Part shown: piece after piece, positions 45,734 to 51,812 of the stretch
Position numbering within the stretch: position 1 is the stretch's first letter
Layout of the letters: each line of letters starts with the position of its first letter
Assembly: GCA_015520735.1 (NCBI GenBank)
Contig: WAPN01000006.1
Span: 62,001-126,000 of the forward strand
Direction of reading: 5' to 3'
Length of the DNA: 64,000 nt
Origin: Desulfurococcales archaeon
GTDB taxonomy: Archaea > Thermoproteota > Thermoprotei_A > Sulfolobales > Desulfurococcaceae
Made by a program: the position numbers and the translations under genes
Notes under the pieces: model-generated
What the model saw: only the letters and a program-made list of their open reading frames with translations
The model's database searches: none
Told to the model about the DNA's origin: nothing

Positions 45734-46876
45734 ATGAACTGTGATGAGATCCTACGCGAAGTCGAGAAGATTATATGGCCTAAGAAGCTGAAACTATTCA
45801 CTGCTGGGCCAGTCGCGTGTTTTCCCGAAGTACTAAAGGCTATGAGCTTCCAGATGTTCAGCCACAGGTCTAAGGAGTACCAGACACTCCACCGCGACAC
45901 AACCCTAAGGCTTGCAGAGTTCCTCGAGGCGAAAAAAGCGACGGTACTTCTAATACCTGCTAGCGGTACCGGGTTCATGGAGGCCAGCATCAGGAACGCC
46001 GTAACTCCTGGCGGCAAAGTCCTAGTAACGATCATCGGTGCTTTCGGCAACAGATACCGTGAAGTAGTTGAGAGCAACGGTCGTAAAGCTGTCGTGCTGG
46101 AGAAGAAGCCCGGCGAGCCTGTTCTCCCCGAGGAGCTTGACGAGGCGTTGAAGAAGAACCCTGAAGTCGAAGCCGTCACAATAACATATAATGAGACAAG
46201 CACAGGTGTCCTCAATCCGTTGCCTGAGCTCGCCAAGGTTGCTAAGGAGCATGATAAGCTCGTGTTTGTCGATGCTGTCTCAGCTATGGGTGCAGCCGAC
46301 ATAAAGGTTGACGAGTGGGGCCTCGATCTGGTCTTCGCCAGTAGCCAGAAAGCATTCGGTGTACCGCCCGGCCTCGCCATGGCTGCTGTAAGTGAGGCAG
46401 TATTCGAGAAGGCCAAGAACATTCCAAACAGGGGCTGGTATTTCGACTTGTTGAAGTACAAGAAGTACTTGGAGAAACAATGGTCTACCCCCTCAACGCC
46501 TCCGATACCGCAGATTATAGCATTGAACGTTGTGCTGAGAACTATTGAGGCTATGGGTGGTAAGAAGGCTTGGCTCGACATGTATGCTAGGCGTGCGGAA
46601 AGGATTAGAAAAGGCGTACTTGACCTGGGTTTGGAGCTGTTCGCTACTCCAGGATACTATAGCCCTACCATAACTGTTGTTAAGACGCCTCCGGGTGTCA
46701 AGGGTGTTGATGTTTATAACAAGATGAGGGAGCGCGGCTTCGAGATAGCAAAGGGCTATGGGCCCGTCAAGGAGTACACGTTTAGGATCGGGCATATGGG
46801 CTATATCACCGATGAAGAGATCGATGAGCTGTTCAAGAACTTAAGGGAGGTTATTGAGGAGCTTAAACAGAAATAA
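45734..46876 (+). CDS. class V aminotransferase (alanine/serine-glyoxylate or phosphoserine type)
   Basis: PLP aminotransferase of the AGXT/SPT family. Seen: 380 aa; GSGTGFMEAS-like loop (ASGTGFMEAS) for cofactor phosphate, DAVSAMGA, and the PLP lysine in SSQKAFGVPPG. It is followed on the same strand by PGDH and a SerK-like kinase, so its likely physiological reaction is 3-phosphohydroxypyruvate plus Glu to phosphoserine, or serine-glyoxylate exchange. True SerC has different signatures, so this would be a non-homologous replacement; inferred from context. Confidence 0.85.
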   Translation: MNCDEILREVEKIIWPKKLKLFTAGPVACFPEVLKAMSFQMFSHRSKEYQTLHRDTTLRLAEFLEAKKATVLLIPASGTGFMEASIRNAVTPGGKVLVTIIGAFGNRYREVVESNGRKAVVLEKKPGEPVLPEELDEALKKNPEVEAVTITYNETSTGVLNPLPELAKVAKEHDKLVFVDAVSAMGAADIKVDEWGLDLVFASSQKAFGVPPGLAMAAVSEAVFEKAKNIPNRGWYFDLLKYKKYLEKQWSTPSTPPIPQIIALNVVLRTIEAMGGKKAWLDMYARRAERIRKGVLDLGLELFATPGYYSPTITVVKTPPGVKGVDVYNKMRERGFEIAKGYGPVKEYTFRIGHMGYITDEEIDELFKNLREVIEELKQK

Positions 46877-46973
46877 TTATTTTCAGCTGATTCTTTTTCT
46901 TCTCTTCCTCTTCTCACTGTTACCTAATTTATTAAGATGGAAGTATCCATACTATTGTTGTAGGTGATAAGCT

Positions 46974-47900
46974 ATGGTAAAGGTGCTGGTTGCCGCACCT
47001 CTTCATCCCAAAGCGATCGAGAAGCTCCGAAGCGCTGGCTTCGAAGTCATTATTAAAGAGTACCCCTCCGAGGATGAGCTCGTCAAGCTGATAAAGGACG
47101 CCGACGCCATCATTGTGAGGTCTAAGCCAAGGGTTACTAGGAGAGTTATTGAGGCTGCGGAGAAGCTAAGGGTTATTGGTAGGGCTGGCGTTGGCATTGA
47201 TAACATCGATCTTGAGGCGGCTAAGGAGAAAGGGATCAACGTGTTAAATACTCCCGGTGCTCCTTCTAGGAGTGTTGCCGAGCTCGCTATTGGATTAATG
47301 CTTGCTGTTGCACGCAAGATCGCCTTCGCCGATCGTAAGATGCGTGAGGGTGTTTGGGCCAAGAAGCAGTGTATGGGGTTTGAGCTCAGAGGCAAGGTTC
47401 TCGGCGTTATTGGTATGGGCAGGATTGGCAGGGAGGTAGCCCGCATAGCCTATTATGGTTTTGGTATGAAGATAATCTACTACGATGCTCGCGGAAAGAT
47501 GGAGGATGTTGAAAGAGAACTTGGCGCCAAGTACAGGGAGCTTAACGATGTTTTGAGAGAGGCTGATATAGTCACTCTACATGTACCCTTACTACCTTCA
47601 ACGAGACATTTGATTAACGAGGAGCGATTAAAGCTAATGAAGCCCTCAACAATACTGATAAATACCGCGAGAGGCGGCGTCGTCGACACTGAAGCCCTTA
47701 TCAAAGCATTATCTAATGGTTGGATTGCCGGTGCCGGGCTCGACGTGTACGAGGAGGAGCCTCTACCTAAGGATCATCCGCTGACAAAGTTTGATAATGT
47801 TGTGTTGACACCACATATTGGCTCGACGACTATCGAAGCCCAGGAAAGGGCAGGCGTCCAGATTGCGGAGAAAATCATTGAATTCTTTAAGTCTAACTAA
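46974..47900 (+). CDS. serA: D-3-phosphoglycerate dehydrogenase (short form)
   Basis: Oxidises 3-phosphoglycerate to 3-phosphohydroxypyruvate with NAD+. Seen: 308 aa, the short type without a C-terminal ACT domain; Rossmann motif GVIGMGRIGREVA (~143-155), catalytic Arg in NTARGGVVD, Glu in EEEPLP, and His in TPHIGSTT. 97 bp after the aminotransferase and 116 bp before the SerK-like gene, each with a T-rich gap, so linked but perhaps separately transcribed. Confidence 0.92.
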   Translation: MVKVLVAAPLHPKAIEKLRSAGFEVIIKEYPSEDELVKLIKDADAIIVRSKPRVTRRVIEAAEKLRVIGRAGVGIDNIDLEAAKEKGINVLNTPGAPSRSVAELAIGLMLAVARKIAFADRKMREGVWAKKQCMGFELRGKVLGVIGMGRIGREVARIAYYGFGMKIIYYDARGKMEDVERELGAKYRELNDVLREADIVTLHVPLLPSTRHLINEERLKLMKPSTILINTARGGVVDTEALIKALSNGWIAGAGLDVYEEEPLPKDHPLTKFDNVVLTPHIGSTTIEAQERAGVQIAEKIIEFFKSN

Positions 47901-48016
47901 AATCCTTTCTTTCTCTTTTCTTCTCTTCCATGTATTTACGAATAGGTATTGTATGTATATGCAATTACCGTTTTATAGATGCTAGTGTATTCTTGTCTCT
48001 CTAGAGAAGCTTTGAG

Positions 48017-48784
48017 ATGCTGTGGGGCTGGTGCTTTGTGTCGGTGATCATAAAGCTGCCGAAGCTAGATATACCGGTTAAGCGGGTTGAGCCCGTTCTG
48101 ATCGATGTTGATAATATGGTGCCGCATGAGGAGATTGTTACTAGGCGCCTTGAGGATGTCAAGAAGATGATCATGGACTTAGGCGCTGTGGATATGCCTA
48201 TCATAGTTACCCCTATACCGGGAACTGATAAATACTTGATTGTTGATGGACATCATCGTTGGGCTGCTCTAAAAGAGCTGGGATATCGCAAAGCACCCGC
48301 GATCGTCGTGGATTACTTTGACGATAGTATCAGGCTCGAGACATGGTATCCCGCGATCATAGGTGGTATCGAGGACTTCCTCCAAGAAGCGTCTAAAGAA
48401 CTAGACATCAAGGAGGTCGAGCTCAACGTGGAGCAAGCGATAAAGCTATTGGAGCAGGGAGATATAGCCTTCATAATATTATCACGAGATGGCAAAGCAT
48501 GGATCATAAAGGGAGACGTAGAAGAACAAAAGAAAGTATCCAAAATCCTAAACAAGCTTAACGTAGAGGGAAAAATAAAGCTCGCCTATTACGGCCTACG
48601 CGAAGAAGCAATACAAGACCTCAAAAAAGGAGAAATCAACTACCTGTTTCTGAGAAAACCGCCGACAAAACAAGAAGTAATAGAAATAGCCAGACAAGGA
48701 AAAGTATACAGCCCAAAAACAACCCGCCACATCCTACCATACATACCAGCAAAAACATACACCCCGCTAAACCAGCTAAAATAA
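48017..48784 (+). CDS. serK: free serine kinase SerK-like (ParB/sulfiredoxin fold)
   Basis: ParB-fold kinase that phosphorylates free L-serine to O-phosphoserine, the precursor of cysteine in several hyperthermophilic archaea (ADP-dependent in Thermococcus, ATP-dependent in Staphylothermus). Seen: LEDVKKMIMDLGAVDMPIIV and VDGHHRWAALKELG (~75-88), the catalytic/nucleotide block, and WYPAIIG. ATG at 48017 or GTG at 48038/48044 are possible starts; the GTGs follow GGGGCTGGTG. Phosphate-donor type cannot be read directly. Its position after PGDH supports a serine/cysteine role. Confidence 0.87.
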   Translation: MLWGWCFVSVIIKLPKLDIPVKRVEPVLIDVDNMVPHEEIVTRRLEDVKKMIMDLGAVDMPIIVTPIPGTDKYLIVDGHHRWAALKELGYRKAPAIVVDYFDDSIRLETWYPAIIGGIEDFLQEASKELDIKEVELNVEQAIKLLEQGDIAFIILSRDGKAWIIKGDVEEQKKVSKILNKLNVEGKIKLAYYGLREEAIQDLKKGEINYLFLRKPPTKQEVIEIARQGKVYSPKTTRHILPYIPAKTYTPLNQLK

Positions 48785-48859
48785 CCCTTTTTCCCTCCCT
48801 CTCCTCTCCCTCCTCTCACAGGAAGAAATAACACACAAGAAGAGCAAGCCAAGAAAAAC

Positions 48860-48866
48860 CTTATAA
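48860..48866 (+). promoter_or_regulatory. TATA box of the initiator tRNA gene
   Basis: CTTATAA lies ~40-46 nt upstream of the mature tRNA 5' end, in an AC-rich leader. Fits a stable-RNA promoter with a ~15-nt leader to be removed by RNase P. Confidence 0.5.
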
Positions 48867-48947
48867 CCACCGAAAAACACCACAAACAATACGGCGGGGC
48901 AAAACAGCGGGGTAGGGCAGCCAGGTAGCCCGCGGGAGGTGTAGGGG

Positions 48948-49394
48948 CTACCGTCCCTTCCCCATCTCAATATGTATTCTAAGTGTTTTGATAAGTTCTA
49001 CTATTCTTTGATTATAAATTACATATTCTCTGTTACCTTCCTTAACAGAATCGAGGAGGTTTAAGGAAAGTACGGATTCTATTTTATAGAGTAGCTTGTT
49101 AATTAAGCTGAATATGTAGTTTTTATTCTTTTTGTTAAAGGAGATGTATGCATAGGTATATTTTTGCTTTTTTCTAAATTTAAATAAGGTAAGTGTTTTT
49201 AGATCATCATTATCAAGTTTGTCTAGGATTTCTTTAATTTTATAATTTGTTAATGTGATGTTGTTTAGAACGAATCTTTTTCTTTTTCTCAGGATTCTTT
49301 TAATCATAGTTTTCTTATGTTCCGAGACTATGTTATTTATTAGTTCTTCTAAAATGCTTAGTTCCCTAACGGCTCGTGTTTTTATCCTTAACAT
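48948..49394 (-). pseudogene. C-terminal part of the intron 1 homing endonuclease (frameshifted)
   Basis: 148 codons starting ATG at 49394, overlapping the upstream frame's stop as ATGTTAA. It begins MLRIKTRAVRELSILEEL, a run typical of the segment after the second LAGLIDADG helix, not of a free N terminus. One additional A in the A-run at 49401-49404 would join it to the upstream frame. Its stop lies inside the intron-end hairpin. It could instead be translated separately by coupling. Confidence 0.65.
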
Positions 49395-50080
49395 ATATCG
49401 TTTTCATCATAAACCAAATTATTTCTAAAGATTTTTTGTAAAATCGTGTATAGAGGATCACGTTTATCAATGCATATTCTTATATTATCACGATCTATAC
49501 TTCCATCACCATCTATTATCCCAGCTAGGAATTGTGCCAACGTCATTCTATCATTAACGAGTGCATCTATAAATTGATCCGTATCTAGTTTGTTTTCTTT
49601 AATACGTCTTAGAAGTAATGCAGTATCCGGATCCTTCACTACGATGTTAATAACAGGTATTATCTTGTTAGTTTTTATACTTAGCATGTATCTAGCTACG
49701 TAGATTTTTATATAACTAAATCCATACATCACGGCATCTATTGTGTGTGGTTTTGATGTAGAGAATATTATATTACTTTTACCTAGGACAGAGCCATCGC
49801 TTAATGCTAAGCCCAATCTATACCATAGCGGGGCCTCATGCGTTGACCTAATTACTAAGCACTTACTCAAGAACTTTACTTCTTTAAAGGTAGTTGTTTT
49901 TATGTTGTGAAGTTCTTTATAAAGAAGAAATAGAATTTCTGACTTTATTTGTTCATCGACATTATATACCAAAAACTTTCTTCTACCCAGTAAATGTTCT
50001 CTTGATTTCCATTTATTAAGATAGTTTGATCCGTAATTTTCCAGCAAATTTGCGGTAATATTACCCATAGACCGCTTCAT
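49388..50080 (-). CDS. LAGLIDADG homing endonuclease in tRNA intron 1, antisense
   Basis: 230 aa with two LAGLIDADG motifs: LGLALSDGS at 89-97 (acidic D95) and LAGIIDGDG at 185-193 (D192), so a monomeric pseudo-dimeric enzyme that would cut an intronless tRNA gene. It ends only ~37 residues after motif 2, too early for the family, and the rest continues in another frame. It is read opposite to the tRNA, from its own start with GAGGTGA 5 nt before the ATG, so its mRNA is independent of the tRNA transcript. Confidence 0.85.
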   Translation of the reverse strand: MKRSMGNITANLLENYGSNYLNKWKSREHLLGRRKFLVYNVDEQIKSEILFLLYKELHNIKTTTFKEVKFLSKCLVIRSTHEAPLWYRLGLALSDGSVLGKSNIIFSTSKPHTIDAVMYGFSYIKIYVARYMLSIKTNKIIPVINIVVKDPDTALLLRRIKENKLDTDQFIDALVNDRMTLAQFLAGIIDGDGSIDRDNIRICIDKRDPLYTILQKIFRNNLVYDENDIC

Positions 50081-50094
50081 TTCTTCACCTCTGT

Positions 50095-50118
50095 TAGGAA
50101 TTCTGTAAAGAATTCCTA
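50095..50118. promoter_or_regulatory. 24-bp perfect palindrome between endonuclease and AbrB genes
   Basis: TAGGAATTCT-GTAA-AGAATTCCTA: ten-base arms with no mismatch, 15 nt before the endonuclease ATG (50080, minus) and 46 nt before the AbrB-like ATG (50164, plus). It is the natural candidate operator for the dimeric AbrB-like protein; a shared divergent promoter lies around it. Confidence 0.6.
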
Positions 50119-50163
50119 TATAAATTTATTATCTACGATTATATAGTATTTCTTGGTGAAATA

Positions 50164-50337
50164 ATGAAACTTAGAAAGAGGAAAGGTAAACAAAAATATT
50201 ACACCTATGAAATAACACTACCAAAACAATTAGTTGAAGCCTTAGGCTGGAAAGAAGGGATAGAACTTAATGTCGAAATTTATATTAACAATAAAAGAAA
50301 AGGCTTACTCATAACACCTAAGAATAAAACTTTATAA
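50164..50337 (+). CDS. AbrB/SpoVT-like small DNA-binding protein inside intron 1
   Basis: 57 aa, too short for most gene finders. After a basic start (KLRKRKGK) comes YEITLPKQLVEALGWKEG, the swapped-hairpin AbrB pattern of antitoxins and transition-state regulators, then strands LNVEIYINN and GLLITPK. TTGGTG lies 7-9 nt before the ATG. It is divergent from the homing endonuclease with a perfect palindrome between them. Likely job: repress endonuclease expression, or act as an antitoxin-like partner; inferred. Confidence 0.75.
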   Translation: MKLRKRKGKQKYYTYEITLPKQLVEALGWKEGIELNVEIYINNKRKGLLITPKNKTL

Positions 50338-50394
50338 GACCCCCGATAATAAAGGTAGTAGCAGGGACGGTAGCCCCGCCCCGCGAAGCTCATA

Positions 50395-50415
50395 AGAGGC
50401 TGCCGCCTCAGGGAC
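50395..50415 (+). other. tRNA intron 2 (21 nt) at canonical 37/38
   Basis: Compact intron: hairpin GAGGC-TGCC-GCCTC, bulges TA|A and AC|A, central helix CTCA/AGGG (three pairs, one A-A), outer helix the tRNA anticodon stem CGGGG/CCCCG. The helix B, central helix and bulges are contiguous on both strands, exactly the bulge-helix-bulge layout. Because intron 1 ends at 50387, this leaves a 7-nt exon (50388-50394). Confidence 0.88.
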
Positions 50416-50437
50416 ACCCCGAGGTCGGTGGTTCAAA

Positions 50438-51154
50438 ACGGGGCGGCTGTCCGCTTTATATTCTCCTATTCTATCTAAATGGGAATAATATGTCTCTAAT
50501 GGATAATCCTCATTTTGCAAGGATTCATGCACATATTTGCGGAGATGGACATATATATGTCGAGAAGGGAGATAGAGGAAAACGTTACATTATAGAATAT
50601 ACTAATAAACCAATTGAACTAATTAGTTCATTTGCTAGAGACGTATATAACGTTTTGATGATAAGCCCAACTATTATATATTCATCCAAAAAGCACGTCT
50701 ATATAGCAAGAGTTAAATCAAGATATCTTTACTACACACTTAGACGTTTAGGTGCAAATAATTCAAAATTATGGAGAGCACAAGCATTCATAAGAAAAAG
50801 TCCCAATATACTCATTAATTGGATCTCAGCATTTATAGATGATGAAGGACATATTGATAAACAAAAATATAGAATTATCATTAATTCTGTGAACTATTAC
50901 GGACTGTTAGATATTCAAAAAATGCTTAGGAAAATCAGCATAGATTCTAGGATATATAATTATGGCGAGACCTGGGGATTTTATAGATTAGTTATTAGTA
51001 GAAAATTAACGTATGCAATCTATATAACATTCTGGATATTCATCATCAAGCTAAGAAAAGGGCTTTGACTAAGATTTGTAGTAAGTTTTAAAAGGGTCAA
51101 TAATACTCATTACACATAGTGAATATGACCCTGCGGACAGCCGCCCCGGGAAAA
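50438..51154 (+). other. tRNA intron 3 (717 nt) in the T loop, between 59 and 60
   Basis: Outer helix is the T stem GGTGG/CCACC; central helix TTCA/GGAA (three of four pair); bulges AA|A (50436-50438) and AA|T (51153-51155); inner helix of 16 perfect bp joins the intron ends (50439-50454 with 51133-51148). Cuts after the second bulge base give a perfect T loop TTCAAAT. It carries a sense-strand LAGLIDADG gene. Confidence 0.9.
50490..51068 (+). CDS. LAGLIDADG homing endonuclease in tRNA intron 3, sense
   Basis: 192 aa, two degenerate LAGLIDADG helices: IHAHICGDG (12-20, acidic D19) and ISAFIDDEG (112-120, acidic E119). Compact size resembles archaeal intron endonucleases of the I-DmoI type (about 190 aa). 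A second ATG at codon 4 is possible. AT-rich compared with the chromosome. Unlike the intron 1 enzyme it is read in the tRNA direction, so it could be translated from the excised intron. Confidence 0.87.
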   Translation: MSLMDNPHFARIHAHICGDGHIYVEKGDRGKRYIIEYTNKPIELISSFARDVYNVLMISPTIIYSSKKHVYIARVKSRYLYYTLRRLGANNSKLWRAQAFIRKSPNILINWISAFIDDEGHIDKQKYRIIINSVNYYGLLDIQKMLRKISIDSRIYNYGETWGFYRLVISRKLTYAIYITFWIFIIKLRKGL

Positions 51155-51171
51155 TCCACCCCCCGCTACCA

Positions 51172-51569
51172 TTGTGGGGGCCCCGCCACCATTTCTTCTG
51201 TTTATTTTATGGGAGCATTACCTGAGAATGGAATAACAGATTATGGCGATGCTATAAATACTTATGACACAAATACTTGCAGTAGCTTTTACTGGCGGAA
51301 TATTTGTTATTTTATTAGCTTATTTAGGCTAGAAAGCAAACATAAAGGTAAAGAGATATTTTGGATATAATAGTATCTACCAGGTCTGCAAGTATATCAA
51401 CGGTAGTTATAGATTTTACTAAAATTATTAGGAATTGAACAAAAACATAATTATTTGTTTAAAACAAATGGTTATGTTTTAGACTAAGCTATACAATATC
51501 ACAATGGTATTAATGATCATTCAAATCATTCTGGTCATGCTTCATGTTAGGATTGATGTATTCTATAAT
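51172..51569. other. about 400 bp AT-rich intergenic region after the tRNA
   Basis: Begins with a GC palindrome (GGGGGCCCC at 51176-51184) that may help terminate the tRNA transcript. Holds a 39-bp near-perfect palindrome at 51442-51480 (listed separately). I see no convincing gene; the frame open across 51119-51370 overlaps tRNA exon 4 and lacks protein character. Confidence 0.5.
51442..51480. repeat. 39-bp AT-rich palindrome
   Basis: Arms 51442-51460 and 51462-51480 pair over 19 positions around one central A; the only departures are two T-G wobbles at 51451-51452 with 51470-51471. No gene adjoins. Could be a protein-binding site, a cruciform, or a relic of the mobile intron; function unknown. 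Confidence 0.5.
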
Positions 51570-51632
51570 TGTTTTCAGCACCAGAAACCTTCATCACTGT
51601 GAACTTCAGTTTATCTAGCCTTCATCACACGT
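51570..51632 (-). ncRNA. C/D-box sRNA (tandem, distal copy)
   Basis: Textbook architecture on the minus strand: box C GTGATGA (51628-51622), 12-nt guide AGGCTAGATAAA, D' CTGA (51609-51606), spacer, C' GTGATGA (51597-51591), 12-nt guide AGGTTTCTGGTG, D CTGA (51578-51575). All four boxes match consensus perfectly. It begins ~22 nt after the D box of the preceding sRNA, so the two are probably cut from one precursor. Targets not recognised. Confidence 0.85.
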
Positions 51633-51645
51633 TTTGCGTTTCTGG

Positions 51646-51706
51646 CGTGGTCAGGACTTAAAGGTTTCTTCACCTATTTCCGTGAGTACGGCCTTCATCA
51701 TCCCCG
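51646..51706 (-). ncRNA. C/D-box sRNA (tandem, proximal copy) aimed at 16S rRNA
   Basis: Minus strand: C ATGATGA (51701-51695), 12-nt guide AGGCCGTACTCA, D' CGGA (51682-51679), C' GTGAAGA (51673-51667), 12-nt guide AACCTTTAAGTC, D CTGA (51654-51651). From memory of archaeal 16S, GAGTACGGCC and ACTTAAAGG lie ~15-20 nt apart (around E. coli 880-920); the two guides are complementary to these over 10 and 9 nt. TATA AAATATAAAAA (minus, ~51729-51740) is ~34 nt before box C. Confidence 0.82.
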
Positions 51707-51812
51707 AGGGTTTTCTGTGCCTGTATGGTTTTTATATTTACATCTAGAAGATTTTCTAGTGTGTAGCTATACTTAGCTGTATATATTGTATGTGCCAGGT
51801 TTGGTGAAGGGT

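Larger units (their letters stand above)
48937..50387 (+). other. tRNA intron 1 (1,451 nt) between positions 30 and 31
   Basis: Splice bulges GG|A (48935-48937) and AA|G (50386-50388) flank a 4-bp central helix CGCG/CGCG (48931-48934 with 50382-50385); the intron ends then pair through GG/CC and a 14-bp helix (48944-48957 with 50364-50377). Both cuts fall after the second bulge nucleotide, as for archaeal splicing endonuclease. The interior is AT-rich and carries a homing endonuclease read antisense and an AbrB-like gene read sense. Non-canonical position, so a broad-specificity crenarchaeal EndA is implied. Confidence 0.9.
48906..51171 (+). tRNA. initiator tRNA-Met (CAT), gene split by three introns
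   Basis: Four exons: 48906-48936 (nt 1 to 30), 50388-50394 (31-37, with anticodon CAT), 50416-50437 (38-59) and 51155-51171 (60-76, CCA encoded); 77 nt in all. The spliced product folds completely: acceptor AGCGGGG/CCCCGCT, D stem GGGC/GCCC, anticodon stem CGGGG/CCCCG, T stem GGTGG/CCACC. A1:U72 and three consecutive G:C pairs at the bottom of the anticodon stem are initiator hallmarks. Introns were placed independently by bulge-helix-bulge geometry and by tRNA fit, and the two agree. Confidence 0.95.

Noticed and set aside
49394-49410. Programmed -1 ribosomal frameshift in the endonuclease
   Set aside because: The site lacks an X-XXY-YYZ slippery heptamer; a simple indel, transcriptional slippage or coupled restart is more likely.
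50332-50532. 66-codon minus-strand frame over tRNA exons 2 and 3
   Set aside because: Explained by the GC-rich structured RNA on the + strand.
51119-51370. 83-codon frame across the tRNA 3' exon
   Set aside because: Covers intron 3's end and exon 4; Pro/Gly-rich only because of GC stems; not protein-like.
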